Shown here in pieces: positions 10,563 to 20,568 of a stretch of 64,000 bases of DNA (positions within the stretch are counted from its first letter, which is position 1; each line of letters starts with the position of its first letter). The notes beneath the pieces were generated by a model. It did no database searches, was not told the origin of the DNA, and saw only the letters and a list, made by a program, of their open reading frames with translations. The position numbers and the translations under genes were made by a program. The stretch comes from Buttiauxella sp. A111 (GTDB lineage Bacteria > Pseudomonadota > Gammaproteobacteria > Enterobacterales > Enterobacteriaceae): NCBI RefSeq assembly GCF_014189855.1, contig NZ_BJFN01000006.1, positions 310,001 to 374,000 on the forward strand, in the 5' to 3' direction.

Positions 10563-11036
10563 TCAGAGGAGTTTATAGAGATCCTGCGCGGATTCCGTCG
10601 GCACACCCTGAACAAAACATTCCACTCCGGCCTTTTGTAGGCCATTAAAAGCGGCAATATCCTGGTCATCTACAGAAACGGTTTTCGCGATTTGTTGTTT
10701 GCCTTCTGCGTAGTGCATGTTGCCGACGTTAATCCGCGTGACAGGCACGTCACCTTTCACCAGTGTCAGAAAATCATCCGGATTTTTGCAAACCAGCAGG
10801 ATTTTCTGGCGGTCAGCTGCGCGGTGAATATTGTCGATAACTTTTTGCAGCGACCAGAAACGCACGGAGATCCCTTCCGCCAGAACCATCTCCATCAGAT
10901 TTTGCTGTACCGGATCTTCTGCAACTTCGTCGTTGGCAACGAGGACGAGGTTTGCTCCGGCAAAACCGACCCACTGAACGCCTACCTGGCCGTGGATCAG
11001 TCGTTCATCAATGCGGCTTAATACAATGTTTGGCAT
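10563..11036 (-). CDS. agaV: PTS mannose-family EIIB, GalNAc-specific
   Basis: 157-aa cytoplasmic EIIB. The N-terminus MPNIVLSRIDERLIHGQV contains the conserved R-DERLIHGQV with the phosphorylated His at about residue 15. The frame stays open upstream to about 11129, but that extension covers the agaZ end and lacks family similarity, so the start is placed at 11036. Confidence 0.93.
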   Translation of the reverse strand: MPNIVLSRIDERLIHGQVGVQWVGFAGANLVLVANDEVAEDPVQQNLMEMVLAEGISVRFWSLQKVIDNIHRAADRQKILLVCKNPDDFLTLVKGDVPVTRINVGNMHYAEGKQQIAKTVSVDDQDIAAFNGLQKAGVECFVQGVPTESAQDLYKLL

Positions 11037-11061
11037 GTTTTTTCCTCTTATTATCATTGTG

Positions 11062-12354
11062 TTAATGGGATGGTTGAGTGCCCAGACAGGCGGCATGGTA
11101 CTGGCGCAACACATCCTGAATATGGTCAATAATCAGCTCATGCGGCGTTGCCGCGAGTTTTCCTTCACGGACCTTAGCGTATTGAAGTGGTAGATACTGA
11201 CTGATTAACGGCAAAGGAATAGATTCATCAGACAAATTACTAACAAGTTTTGAATACGCCTCGTCAATATCATGATCTGGCCAGTAGTAGCGAACGCGGT
11301 CGGAGTAGCTGTATCCGCGAGCAAGGCGACGGTTGCTGTCGCTGCCGTGGTAATGGTGTTTCCAGTTTTCAGGGTGCTCAAGCATCACACTCTCAAGCAC
11401 TTCCCGCAGTCCTGAGCATTTATGTGCCGGACGTAATTCACGCTCGATAGCGGCCAGTGAAAATAGAGTTTCGCGCAAAGCAAAGGTCAGCGCGGGGCCA
11501 ACTTTCAAAATAGCGAAGTGGTTCTGAACCAACTGTTGTAATGCCTGTGGTGTCTGGTAATCCGTGGAGTGCGCTTCGAACACCATGGTGTCGAAGTCTT
11601 CAATCATCTGGCTGAGTGTCTGGGATTTCTCCGGTTGGTAATCAATAACCTGGGTGTGATCAAACTCAACACCCGGCTGAACAACCAGACCGATTATGCG
11701 CGGCCACAGGTCGCTCAACCCCTGGCGTTCAAACGCATGGCGATGGGCTTCAAGGGTGGCTTTTGCCGCGTGTGGCGTGGTAACGGCTAACTCTGCCAGG
11801 GTTTCGTGAGCGCCACCCGGAACCGGTACTTCGGTGCCTATGACATAGACCAAATCGGAAGTGCCACTTTTCTCAATGCAGGTTTGCTCGGCAATTTTTG
11901 CAAGCCTTGCTGCACGTATCGCGACGATGGCATCGGTTAAAGGAATTGGGTCATCAGCACAGGACATGCTGCAATCGAGGTGGATTTTTTTAAAGCCAGC
12001 GGCGACATAACAACGAATCAGCTCTTCGGCATTGCACATGGCTTCTTCTGCTGGCAGGGCCTGCCAACGGTTTGGGCCCAGGTGATCGCCGCCCAGAATT
12101 AACTGCTCGCGCGGGAAGTGATGTTTGTCGGCCATCTGTTCGGCAAAACCGCGGAAATCTTCTGGTGTCATTCCGGTGTAGCCGCCGAACTGGTCAACCT
12201 GGTTGGATGTCGCTTCTATTAATAAGAGTGAATTCGCTTCCCGGGCATGGCGCATTGCCGCTTCGAGAACCAATGGGTGAGCAGAACAAACGGCAAAAAT
12301 GCCACATCGTGAATCCTGTTTATGGTCGGCCACAAACTCGGTTAAATGTTTCAC
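11062..12354 (-). CDS. agaZ: Tagatose-bisphosphate aldolase non-catalytic subunit AgaZ
   Basis: Companion of KbaY needed for full aldolase activity and stability. Collinear with E. coli KbaZ ([41 protein letters not shown]). I place the start at a GTG (12354), which gives VKHLTEFV, the normal family N-terminus, and has GGAGAGG just upstream. An ATG 39 bases earlier would run through an AgaR operator and is unlikely. First gene of the agaZVWEFA unit, 430 aa. Confidence 0.92.
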   Translation of the reverse strand: MKHLTEFVADHKQDSRCGIFAVCSAHPLVLEAAMRHAREANSLLLIEATSNQVDQFGGYTGMTPEDFRGFAEQMADKHHFPREQLILGGDHLGPNRWQALPAEEAMCNAEELIRCYVAAGFKKIHLDCSMSCADDPIPLTDAIVAIRAARLAKIAEQTCIEKSGTSDLVYVIGTEVPVPGGAHETLAELAVTTPHAAKATLEAHRHAFERQGLSDLWPRIIGLVVQPGVEFDHTQVIDYQPEKSQTLSQMIEDFDTMVFEAHSTDYQTPQALQQLVQNHFAILKVGPALTFALRETLFSLAAIERELRPAHKCSGLREVLESVMLEHPENWKHHYHGSDSNRRLARGYSYSDRVRYYWPDHDIDEAYSKLVSNLSDESIPLPLISQYLPLQYAKVREGKLAATPHELIIDHIQDVLRQYHAACLGTQPSH

Positions 12355-12373
12355 TTTCCTCTCCGTATCGATT

Positions 12374-12437
12374 TGTCTTTCGATTTGTTTCATTTAATAG
12401 TGGTGTATCGTGCGATAAAAACAAAACGAAAGATAAT
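12374..12437 (-). promoter_or_regulatory. Paired AgaR operators at the agaZ promoter
   Basis: Plus-strand TTTCGATTTGTTTCATTT (about 12378-12396) and minus-strand TTTCGTTTTGTTTTTAT (about 12416-12433) both fit the AgaR core TTTCRTTTYRTTT. They face each other about 20 bases apart, directly upstream of the agaZ GTG start. Confidence 0.72.
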
Positions 12438-12448
12438 AGAATTGAGAT

Positions 12449-12467
12449 CTGTTTCGCAAAAGAAACA
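12449..12467. other. TGTTTC/GAAACA palindrome between agaZ and agaR
   Basis: TGTTTC (12450-12455), six-base spacer GCAAAA, GAAACA (12462-12467). It lies between the AgaR boxes of agaZ and agaR. It could be part of the operator array or bind another regulator; nothing further can be said. Confidence 0.3.
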
Positions 12468-12551
12468 TAATGAAAGGCTATTTGACATGATGACAGGGAA
12501 TGCAGCACGCGATGTAAAGGCTTGCTTTCCGCGAAAAGAAAGGTGTTAATA

Positions 12552-12577
12552 GGCAAAGCGAAATGAAACGAAAGGTT
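12552..12577 (-). promoter_or_regulatory. AgaR operator at the agaR start (autoregulation)
   Basis: On the minus strand, 12555-12574 reads CTTTCGTTTCATTTCGCTTT, an essentially perfect fit to the AgaR consensus. It sits 20-40 bases before the agaR start codon, the usual place for autorepression. Confidence 0.75.
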
Positions 12578-12594
12578 TTATGAAAGGATCTATT

Positions 12595-13404
12595 ATGAGC
12601 AATACCGACGCAGCAACGGACAAGCGTGTAACGGGGACAAGTGAAAGGCGTGAGCAAATCATCCAACGTCTTCGCCAACAAGGAAGCGTACAGGTTAATG
12701 ATCTCTCATCATTTTTTGGTGTTTCGACGGTGACAATCCGTAACGATCTGGCTTTTCTGGAAAAGCAGGGCATAGCGGTACGTGCTTACGGCGGGGCATT
12801 AGTTTGTGATTCAGGTACGGCGATGGTTGAACCGACTGTCGAGGATAAAAGCTCGCTGAATACCTCGTTGAAACGCAGCATTGCGCGTGCGGCAGCTGAC
12901 CTGATTAAGCCTGGTCATCGTGTGATTCTGGACTCAGGCACTACCACTTATGAAATTGCGCGCCACCTGCGCCATCATAAAGACGTGATTGCCATGACCA
13001 ACGGCATGAACGTGGCGAACGCGTTGCTTGAAGCGGAAGGTGTCGAATTGCTGATGACCGGCGGGCATTTGCGCCGTCAGTCGCTGTCGTTCTATGGCGA
13101 TCAGGCTGACCAATCCCTGCAAAACTACCACTTCGACATGCTGTTCCTTGGGGTCGATGCCATCGATCTGGAGCGAGGTGTCAGCACCCATAATGAAGAT
13201 GAAGCGCGCCTTAACCGCCGGATGTGTGAAGTGGTGGAGCGGATTATTGTGGTAACGGACTCCACAAAATTTAACCGCTCCAGCCTGCATAAAATCATTG
13301 ATACCCAACGCATTCATATGGTCATCACCGATGCGGGTATTCCTGAAGAGAGTCTGAATGGGCTGCGTAAAGGCGGAATTGAAGTCGTGCTGGTGGATGA
13401 GTAA
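12595..13404 (+). CDS. agaR: AgaR, DeoR-family repressor of the aga genes
   Basis: 269-aa DeoR-family repressor that responds to a phosphosugar of the pathway. The N-terminal helix-turn-helix ([15 protein letters not shown], then [15 protein letters not shown], residues 20-60) is followed by the isomerase-like effector domain ([23 protein letters not shown]). The start at 12595 gives MSNTDA as in E. coli AgaR and has AAGGAT upstream; an ATG 15 bases earlier is less likely. Divergent from agaZ. Confidence 0.95.
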   Translation: MSNTDAATDKRVTGTSERREQIIQRLRQQGSVQVNDLSSFFGVSTVTIRNDLAFLEKQGIAVRAYGGALVCDSGTAMVEPTVEDKSSLNTSLKRSIARAAADLIKPGHRVILDSGTTTYEIARHLRHHKDVIAMTNGMNVANALLEAEGVELLMTGGHLRRQSLSFYGDQADQSLQNYHFDMLFLGVDAIDLERGVSTHNEDEARLNRRMCEVVERIIVVTDSTKFNRSSLHKIIDTQRIHMVITDAGIPEESLNGLRKGGIEVVLVDE

Positions 13405-13433
13405 AAGACCACCGCGCGGCAGGAGAGAAGTTA

Positions 13434-14358
13434 ATGGCTGGCTACCAACCCCCTTTTTCCATTACACCTGGAATTATCAATCGAGTTATCGAGGTCGGTG
13501 AATTACTGGGCCGCTGGGCCGCCCATGCGGAGCAAGCGTCCCCGATGTTGCGCAAAGAAAATCGTATTCGCACTATTCAGGCATCGTTAGCCATTGAACA
13601 TAATAGCCTGTCGACCGGGCAGGTTTCCGCCATCATGGATGGCAAACGGGTGCTGGCTCCAGCTAAAGATATTCAGGAGGTTCGTAACGCAATTCTTGCA
13701 TATGAATCAATGTCTTCATGGCGCAGCAACCAACGGAAAGATTTGCTGGCGGCGCATCGTCTGTTAATGACCGGGCTGGTTGATGCGCCGGGTGTTTTGC
13801 GCAGCGCTGATGTTGGCGTATACCGGGAACGGAAGTTGATTCATATGGCTCCCCCAGCCAGCCAGGTTCCGCGTCTGATTGAGGATTTGCTTTGCTGACG
13901 GCAATGGGCGAATGGGGCGGTTATGGCAAACGCTAATTCTGAGTGAATGGCGCTCAGAATTAGCCTGGTTGCCCGTTGAGACAATTATTCATAATCAGCA
14001 GCAACGTTATTACCAGGTTTTAGGCGAATGTGATCGACTTAGTGATTGCACGCCTTTTATCGACTTTATGCTTGAGAAGCTGGCACAGGCTCTGGCGGAA
14101 GGCATTCATTTCTCTGACGACAATATGTCGGAAGAAATGTCGGAAGAAATGTCGGAAGAAAAACTCACAGACTTTACGCAGAGTGAAATTAAGATCCTGG
14201 CTTTGCTTCGCGCAGGACCTCAACTCACGATAGCTGAGCTTGCACAAAAACTCTCCCTGACAACCAGAACCATCGAAAGAAATCTCAAATCTCTCCAGGA
14301 AAAAGGAAAACTCCAGCGGGTTGGGGCAACAAAGAAAGGTTTCTGGCGGGTGGTGTAA
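13434..14358 (+). pseudogene. Fic-family protein, broken by internal deletion
   Basis: Two overlapping frames make one Fic/DUF4172-type protein. The first (13434-13898) has the N-terminal helical part with NSLSTGQV and ends in RLIEDLLC followed by a stop. The second frame resumes at once at FADGNGRMGRLW (about 13888), the heart of the Fic motif HPFxDGNGR. The roughly 30 residues normally before it, including the catalytic His-Pro, are missing. A deletion joining EDLL to FADGNGR explains both the loss and the frame change. The C-terminal winged-helix region (about 14180-14358) is intact. AMPylation activity should be lost. Confidence 0.85.
14125..14160 (+). repeat. Three perfect 12-bp tandem repeats in the fic remnant
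   Basis: ATGTCGGAAGAA occurs three times in a row (14125, 14137, 14149), encoding MSEE three times. The number is a multiple of three bases, so copy changes keep frame. It sits in the linker between the Fic domain and the winged helix. Confidence 0.95.
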
Positions 14359-14373
14359 CACCACCCTAAAACT

Positions 14374-15768
14374 TTATTCCGTCGTTAATTTATAACCCCG
14401 CAAGCGACTCAGGCTCAGAGCGATGGCTAAAACCGTGGCGATGACCGCCATCCACAAGCTGATATCTACGGCGCTGCTTTGCACATAAAGCGACATGAAA
14501 ATCCCGACCAATGCCGCGCCCAGGCATTGCCCAAAAGTGCGCACGATTGCCAGCACTCCAGAGGCATATCCGCTGTTTTCACGTGACGCATTGGCCAGCA
14601 TCTCTCTGTTATTCGGACTTTGAAAGCAGCCAAAACCGATACCGCAAACCACACTGCGCAGACAAATATCCCAGGCTTGAGCATGTTCAGGAAGCAGCGC
14701 CAGAAGCGTCAACCCAATAGCGAAAATCCCCAGTCCGATTGTCGAGATTATCGCGGCTGAATAGCGGTCGGCCAAACGCCCGGCATGGGGCGCGGCCAGA
14801 ATAATACCTATCGGCCACGGGGTGAAAAGCAGGGCTGAAACCAGTGCGCTGTAGCCGTAAACGCTCTGGAACAGGAAGGGTAATGCGATGAAAGTAATGC
14901 CCTGGCTGACAAAAGAGGCCAGCGAGGTGAGCGCTGCCAGCGAAAACCGTGAAGAAGCAAAGATGTTGAGCGGCAGCAGAGGTTTTATTGCGCGTCGCTG
15001 AACCCTGATGAACGCAAAGCCTGTGAGAATAGCCGTTGCAGCGTAAGCCATCGCCACTTTCAGGTCGCCGTTGCCGGGATGAGTAAAGGCGTCTGCGGCC
15101 ATAATCAACGCGCCTAATGCCATTGCCGATAATAAGGCTCCTGCATAATCGAACGGTTCACGTTTTAAAGCGGGGTTGTTGGGCACAACACGCAGCGTAA
15201 GTAATAAAGCCATCATGCCCAGCGGAATATTAATCGCAAACAGCCATTTCCAGCTCATTGCCGAGAGTATCGCGCCCCCAAGAATCGGTGCAATAGCGGT
15301 ACTTGCACCAATTAGCAATGCGTTAAGGCCGAGTATTCTCCCCAGCAGGCGGTTAGGGAAAACCGAGCGCAAGATTGCCGGGCCAATACTCAATGTGGCT
15401 GCTCCGCCAATGCCCTGTAATACGCGCATGGCGATTAACATTTCCAGTGACGATGACAGCGCACAGCCCACGGAAGCCAGCGTAAACACGCTGAGGCCGA
15501 AGGTGAAAATGGTGCGGAATCCCAGGCGGCTGGAAAGCGCGGCAAAGATCGCAAGTGTCATTGCTGCCGATAGCAGGTAACCGTTCGCCACCCAGACAGA
15601 AGCGCCTGGCGATACGTTAAGCGATCGTGCGATTTGTGGCAGCGCGATGGTGATCATCGAGCCGTCGAACACGACCATGGCTGCCATCGTCATAACGGCG
15701 GCCATGGCTAAGCCACGCTCGAGGCCGGGTAAACCTTCATCGCCAGGTTGACTGGAAAATAACGCCAT
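14374..15768 (-). CDS. MFS exporter, DHA2 (EmrB-like) family
   Basis: 464-aa inner-membrane transporter with about 14 hydrophobic helices. The N-terminus VVFDGSMITIALPQIARSL and later RVLQGIGGAATLS and GPILGGA-type sequences are marks of the drug:proton antiporter-2 group. The substrate cannot be read from sequence. It is divergent from the LysR gene at 16028, with an ERIC between them, so that regulator may control it. This MFS-LysR pair lies where E. coli has prlF-yhaV. Confidence 0.85.
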   Translation of the reverse strand: MALFSSQPGDEGLPGLERGLAMAAVMTMAAMVVFDGSMITIALPQIARSLNVSPGASVWVANGYLLSAAMTLAIFAALSSRLGFRTIFTFGLSVFTLASVGCALSSSLEMLIAMRVLQGIGGAATLSIGPAILRSVFPNRLLGRILGLNALLIGASTAIAPILGGAILSAMSWKWLFAINIPLGMMALLLTLRVVPNNPALKREPFDYAGALLSAMALGALIMAADAFTHPGNGDLKVAMAYAATAILTGFAFIRVQRRAIKPLLPLNIFASSRFSLAALTSLASFVSQGITFIALPFLFQSVYGYSALVSALLFTPWPIGIILAAPHAGRLADRYSAAIISTIGLGIFAIGLTLLALLPEHAQAWDICLRSVVCGIGFGCFQSPNNREMLANASRENSGYASGVLAIVRTFGQCLGAALVGIFMSLYVQSSAVDISLWMAVIATVLAIALSLSRLRGYKLTTE

Positions 15769-15895
15769 CTTTCAGAACTCTTTATCGCGGATAGATGCCA
15801 GAAATATAGCGGTGTCAGATACGTGGCGGAAGACGCACTGCTTACACTAATAAGCTGTACCAAACGCCTTCTCTTATTTTTAATGATCGCGTTAC

Positions 15896-16022
15896 TATAC
15901 CCAAAATAATTCAAGTTGCAGGAAGGCGACAAGGCCGTAAGTCCCCAGGAGCATAGGATAACTATGTGACTGGGGCGCACGGACGTAGTCAACGCACCTG
16001 CGGCTTGAAGTATGAAGGGTAT
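15896..16022. repeat. ERIC element (about 127 bp)
   Basis: Begins TATACCCAAAATAATTC and ends GAAGTATGAAGGGTAT, forming terminal inverted repeats. The centre has CCCCAGGAGCATAG and GTGACTGGGGCG, which match the classic ERIC core. It fills most of the gap between the MFS gene and the LysR gene and ends 5 bases before the LysR ATG. Confidence 0.92.
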
Positions 16023-16027
16023 ACGTT

Positions 16028-16957
16028 ATGAATGAACCTGATTTGAATTTGCTCATTGCCCTTGATGTGCTTCTTGCTGAAGGAAGCGTGGTGGGCGCTG
16101 CGCGTCGCCTGGGGTTAAGCGCTTCGGCAATGAGCCGCACGCTTAGCCGCCTTCGCGAAACGACCGGCGACCCGTTGCTGGTGCGGGCTGGGCGCAATAT
16201 GGTGCTGACGCCTTATGCTGAAGAAATCCGTGAACGTACGCAAAACGCAGTCTTTGAAGCCCGTGCGATACTTCGGCCCTCAACGGCTGCGCTTAATCTC
16301 GCCACGCTTGAACGCAACTTTACCCTGCGGACTAACGCCGGGTTTATCGAGATTTTCGGCGCTGCACTGATTGCTGCCGTAGCCGCTGTCGCGCCTTTAG
16401 TACAACTGCGTTTTATGCCAAAACCTGAGAAAACCGCGAAGTTTTTACGTGAAGGTGTGATTGATCTTGAAATCGGTGTGCTCGGGGAAATGGGACCGGA
16501 AATCCGTTTAACGGCGCTTTATCGGGACAAGTTTGTCGGCGTGGTCAGAAAAGGCCATTCGCTTGAGTTGGACGGTGAAATGACTGCCGCGAAGTACGCC
16601 GCGTGTGGGCATGTTGTGGTGTCGCGCCATGAACGGGGAACCGGCCCGGTAGATGTGTTGTTAGGTGAACTTAACCTGAAACGCAAAATTGCGGCGATGG
16701 TGCCAGGGTTTCCTGCGGCGATAGCGGTGGCTCAGGCATCCGATCTGGTGGCGCTGGTGCCGGCGACATTCTTGCTCAATCAGCCGGGGTTAAATGGTAA
16801 TTCAGGGGAGGCCCGGCTTTATGTGTTTGAGCTACCGGTGAAAACCCATGAAATTACGGTGTCGTTGATGTGGCACCCGCGCTCGGAGGCAGACCCGGCG
16901 CATTGCTGGTTAAGGCAACTGGTGTTGAGTGTTTGCCACCAGAAATTGGCGGGGTAA
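16028..16957 (+). CDS. LysR-family transcriptional regulator
   Basis: 309 aa. Residues 3-65 form the LysR winged helix (NLLIALDVLLAEGSVVGAARRLG, SASAMSRTLSRLRE), followed by the substrate-binding domain. The protein resembles regulators placed beside exporter genes. The ATG lies 5 bases after an ERIC, and the only Shine-Dalgarno-like sequence (AAGGG) belongs to that ERIC. A second ERIC follows the gene. The likely target is the divergent MFS exporter; the effector is unknown. Confidence 0.85.
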   Translation: MNEPDLNLLIALDVLLAEGSVVGAARRLGLSASAMSRTLSRLRETTGDPLLVRAGRNMVLTPYAEEIRERTQNAVFEARAILRPSTAALNLATLERNFTLRTNAGFIEIFGAALIAAVAAVAPLVQLRFMPKPEKTAKFLREGVIDLEIGVLGEMGPEIRLTALYRDKFVGVVRKGHSLELDGEMTAAKYAACGHVVVSRHERGTGPVDVLLGELNLKRKIAAMVPGFPAAIAVAQASDLVALVPATFLLNQPGLNGNSGEARLYVFELPVKTHEITVSLMWHPRSEADPAHCWLRQLVLSVCHQKLAG

Positions 16958-16979
16958 AGCTAAAGAATATTGCCTTGGC

Positions 16980-17104
16980 TGTACCCAAAATAATTCGAGG
17001 TGCAGGAAGGCGGCCAGGCCGTAAGTCCCCAGGAGCATAGCTAACTATGTGACTGGGGCGCACGGATGCAGCCAACGCACCTGCAACTCGAAGTATGAAG
17101 GGTA
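16980..17104. repeat. ERIC element between LysR gene and garD
   Basis: Same orientation as the 15896-16022 copy and highly similar: starts GTACCCAAAATAATTCG, core AGTCCCCAGGAGCATAG, ends TATGAAGGGTA. The garD stop codon follows by one base. Confidence 0.92.
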
Positions 17105-17105
17105 A

Positions 17106-18677
17106 TCAGGTCACAGGAGCCGGGTTAAACACCGCCAGAGCATTGTGTAAACCCCACTGATCTGAGAAGGTTTTCTTGCGTCCACTTGCGACATCAAGAA
17201 TAAATTTGAACAACTCCCAACCCACGTCCTCAATCGTCGCTTCGCCTGTCGCGATGGTGCCTGCGTTGATATCCATTAAATCATACCAACGGTTTGCCAA
17301 CGCGGTACGGGTGGCCATTTTAATGACTGGAACGGCCAGCAAGCCATATGGTGTCCCGCGACCGGTCGTGAACACTTGCACTGTAATCCCTGATGCCACC
17401 TGTTGTGTGCCGCAAACGAAATCGCTGGCTGGCGTGGCGGCGAAAATCAGGCCGCGTTTGGTTGGGCGCTGCCCTGGGGAAAGCACTTCAACAATCGCGC
17501 TTTGACCTGATTTGGCAATGGAGCCGAGCGCTTTTTCCACTACGTTCGCCAGCCCGCCTTTTTTGTTGCCAGGGGATGGGTTGGCGCTGCGGTCAGTTTT
17601 CCCCATATCAAGGTAGTTGTCGTACCATGCCATCTCTTCGAGCAGGCGTTTGCCCACTTCTTCGTTGATGGCACGCGGCGTTAACAGGTGGATGGCATCG
17701 CGCACTTCGGTGACTTCAGAGAACATTACCGTTGCGCCACAGCGCACCAGCAAGTCAGAGGCGTAACCTACCGCTGGGTTTGCCGTGACGCCGGAGAACG
17801 CATCGCTGCCGCCACATTGCATACCGACAACCAGTTCAGATGCCGGGCAGGTTTCACGCTGGCGCTGGTTCAGTTTTACCAAATGGCGTTCTGCAACGGT
17901 CAGAATATCGTCGACCATTGATTTAAAGCCGACGTGGTGTTCGTCTTGCAGGCGCACAATACTGGCGTCGCCGACGTTAATGGATTGAACGTCATCGGTG
18001 CCTTCCAGCAGGCGTTCAGGCTGTAACTTCTCACAACCCAGGCCAATCACCATAATCTCACCGCCGAAGTTTGGGTTCAGAGAGATGTTATGGATAGTGC
18101 GAATAGGAATGACCGCCGCAGGAGCGTTGATGGCCACGCCGCAACCGTAGAGGTGGTTCAGGCCAACCACGCCGTCGACGTTCGGGTAGCGCGGCAGCAA
18201 ATCACGTTCAATAATTTTGATGACATAATCCACCACGCCTGCAACGCAATGTACGCTGGTGGTGATGCCAAGCAGGTTCTTGGTGCCGACGCTGCCGTCT
18301 GCGTTGCGGTAACCTTCAAACGTGTAGCCTTCAAGCGGTGGCATCGGCTCCGGCACTTTAGTGGCCAATGGCAGAGTGTGGAGCGGTGGCGCTTTTGGCA
18401 ATTCCACTAAAGACTCGTCAATCCAGCTGCCGCGTGGAATATCACGCACCGCGTAGCCAATGACTTCACCGTAGCGAATAATTTCACCCTGCGCCGGAAT
18501 ATCAACCAGCGCGGCTTTATGCCCTTGTGGAATATGTTCAATCAGCTCGAGTCCATCCGGAAAACGGGTTCCAGCTTTTAAACCATTGTCATTAACAATA
18601 ATAGCGACATTATCCGTGTCATGAACCTTTATATAAAACGATCCTGGTGGTTGTTGTTTAATTTCTATATTTGACAT
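17106..18677 (-). CDS. garD: GarD, galactarate dehydratase
   Basis: 523-aa iron-dependent dehydratase converting galactarate to 5-keto-4-deoxy-glucarate. N-terminal SAF domain ([16 protein letters not shown]) and the large UxaA/GarD catalytic domain ([40 protein letters not shown]). The start at 18677 (MSNIEIKQ) matches E. coli; the frame is open 14 codons further upstream. Divergent from garP, with which it shares the 533-base control region. Confidence 0.96.
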   Translation of the reverse strand: MSNIEIKQQPPGSFYIKVHDTDNVAIIVNDNGLKAGTRFPDGLELIEHIPQGHKAALVDIPAQGEIIRYGEVIGYAVRDIPRGSWIDESLVELPKAPPLHTLPLATKVPEPMPPLEGYTFEGYRNADGSVGTKNLLGITTSVHCVAGVVDYVIKIIERDLLPRYPNVDGVVGLNHLYGCGVAINAPAAVIPIRTIHNISLNPNFGGEIMVIGLGCEKLQPERLLEGTDDVQSINVGDASIVRLQDEHHVGFKSMVDDILTVAERHLVKLNQRQRETCPASELVVGMQCGGSDAFSGVTANPAVGYASDLLVRCGATVMFSEVTEVRDAIHLLTPRAINEEVGKRLLEEMAWYDNYLDMGKTDRSANPSPGNKKGGLANVVEKALGSIAKSGQSAIVEVLSPGQRPTKRGLIFAATPASDFVCGTQQVASGITVQVFTTGRGTPYGLLAVPVIKMATRTALANRWYDLMDINAGTIATGEATIEDVGWELFKFILDVASGRKKTFSDQWGLHNALAVFNPAPVT

Positions 18678-18723
18678 TGTCACTATTCTCCAGGCATTAA
18701 CTGAATTTAATAAATTCATTATC

Positions 18724-18849
18724 TATACCCTTCATACTTCAAGTTGCTTATGCGTTGGCTGCACCCGCTCACCCCAGTCACTTACTCAAGTAAGCTCCTG
18801 GGGATTCACGGCCTTGCCGCCTTTAAGCAACTCGAATTATTTTGGGTAT
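18724..18849. repeat. ERIC element upstream of garD
   Basis: Opposite orientation to the two preceding copies. It contains AAGCTCCTGGGGATTCACGG and CTCACCCCAGTCACTTACT, the sequences used as classic ERIC primers, and the terminal repeats TATACCCTTCATAC and TTATTTTGGGTAT. It separates the garD start from the likely garD-garP promoter region. Confidence 0.95.
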
Positions 18850-19210
18850 GATCGTGATTTAATCACAAGCTAAATAAAGAATGTCAGGCTGTGAGGAATA
18901 AAAACGTGACGGTGATCACTTTATATTGTGAGGCCTTACTCACGAACAAGGGTAATCGATGAATTTGTGCAATACGCCCCACAAACATGTGCATAAGTTT
19001 AATTATTTAATGTTTTAAGTGTTGTTAATTGTGCATTAGCCCAATGTCCATTCGTTCTGTGCTGGCTATACTGTGTTGCGATGAATGGCGAATAACAAAC
19101 ACCAGGTTAATTTCAATTGGCGGTGTTATCCCAAAAACATATTTGTGAAATACCGCTTTTAATAAATAAAAAATCCTTGAATTTAAGTACCCTCAACAGA
19201 GGATGTAGAA
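18850..19210. promoter_or_regulatory. garD-garP control region with CRP-like site
   Basis: CGTGACGGTGATCACT at 18905-18920 has GTGA and TCAC half-sites with the six-base spacing of a CRP site. The rest is AT-rich. In E. coli the gar genes are activated by CdaR; I cannot point to a CdaR box with confidence. No gene is seen in this stretch. Confidence 0.5.
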
Positions 19211-20542
19211 ATGATTTTAGATACAGCAGTTGAGTCAAAAAAGGGTAAGAACACTCGATACTTAATATTATTAATTATTTTTATTGTGACGACGATTAAC
19301 TATGCGGATCGCGCCACTCTCTCCATTGCAGGGACTGAAGTTGCAAAAGAATTGCAGCTCAGTGCAATCTCAATGGGCTATATTTTCTCAGCATTTGGCT
19401 GGGCTTATCTACTGATGCAAATCCCTGGCGGCTGGTTACTTGACCGCTACGGCTCGAAAAAAGTCTACACATACAGCTTGTTCTTCTGGTCGCTGTTCAC
19501 TTTCATGCAGGGCTTTGTCGACATGGTGCCGCTGGCTTACGCGGGCATTTCCATGTTCATCATGCGCTTTATGCTTGGCTTCTCTGAAGCGCCTTCTTTC
19601 CCGGCAAACGCCCGTATTGTTGCCGCCTGGTTCCCGACGAAAGAACGTGGTACAGCGTCTGCGATTTTTAACTCTGCACAATATTTCTCGCTGGCACTTT
19701 TCTCACCGTTGCTTGGTTGGCTGACCTTTGCATGGGGCTGGGAGCATGTGTTTACGGTAATGGGCGGGATTGGCTTTGTGCTGACCTTCCTGTGGGTGAA
19801 GTTCATCCATAACCCGACTGACCACCCGCGGATGTCAAAAGAAGAGCTGGATTACATCACTAAAGGTGGCGCGGTGGTCGATATGGACCACAAAAAACCC
19901 GGTGTTGCCGTTCAGGGCCCAAAACTGCACTACATCAAACAATTACTCACTAACCGCATGATGTTGGGCGTGTTTTTTGGCCAGTACTTCATCAACACCA
20001 TTACCTGGTTCTTCCTGACGTGGTTCCCGATTTACCTGGTGCAAGACAAAGGGATGTCGATTCTGAAGGTAGGGATGGTTGCTTCAATCCCGGCACTGTG
20101 TGGCTTCGCCGGCGGCGTGTTGGGCGGCGTATTCTCTGATTCGTTAATCAAACGCGGTTACTCGCTGACCGTTGCTCGTAAGATACCGATTGTTCTCGGA
20201 ATGCTGCTGGCTTCAACCATTATTCTTTGTAACTACACCGACAGCACGGCTCTGGTCATTGTCCTGATGGCATTCGCCTTCTTCGGCAAAGGTTTTGGTG
20301 CTCTGGGTTGGCCGGTGATTGCTGATACCGCACCAAAAGAGATGGTTGGCCTGTGCGGTGCGGTTTTCAACGTGTTCGGCAACGTGGCTTCTATCGTGAC
20401 TCCACTGGTGATTGGCTACCTGGTGTCTGAGCTTCACTCCTTCAATGCGGCGCTGATTTTTGTGGGCTGCTCGGCGCTGATGGCAATGGTTTGTTATCTG
20501 TTCGTTGTGGGTGACATTAAACGTATGGAATTGCAGAAGTAA
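19211..20542 (+). CDS. garP: GarP, galactarate/glucarate transporter
   Basis: 443-aa major facilitator of the anion:cation symporter family, 12 predicted helices. TINYADRATLSIAG near residue 30 and GWLLDRYGSKK near 76 are typical. First gene of garPLRK; brings galactarate and glucarate into the cell. Confidence 0.95.
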   Translation: MILDTAVESKKGKNTRYLILLIIFIVTTINYADRATLSIAGTEVAKELQLSAISMGYIFSAFGWAYLLMQIPGGWLLDRYGSKKVYTYSLFFWSLFTFMQGFVDMVPLAYAGISMFIMRFMLGFSEAPSFPANARIVAAWFPTKERGTASAIFNSAQYFSLALFSPLLGWLTFAWGWEHVFTVMGGIGFVLTFLWVKFIHNPTDHPRMSKEELDYITKGGAVVDMDHKKPGVAVQGPKLHYIKQLLTNRMMLGVFFGQYFINTITWFFLTWFPIYLVQDKGMSILKVGMVASIPALCGFAGGVLGGVFSDSLIKRGYSLTVARKIPIVLGMLLASTIILCNYTDSTALVIVLMAFAFFGKGFGALGWPVIADTAPKEMVGLCGAVFNVFGNVASIVTPLVIGYLVSELHSFNAALIFVGCSALMAMVCYLFVVGDIKRMELQK

Positions 20543-20568
20543 GCAATTGAAAAACTAAGGTAAAACTC

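Noticed and set aside
15896..17104. Two like-oriented ERICs around the LysR gene as a composite transposon
   Set aside because: ERICs carry no transposase, there is no target duplication visible, and other copies occur singly elsewhere in the window.
18925..18950. TGTGAGGCCTTACTCACG as a second CRP site
   Set aside because: The two half-sites are eight bases apart instead of six.
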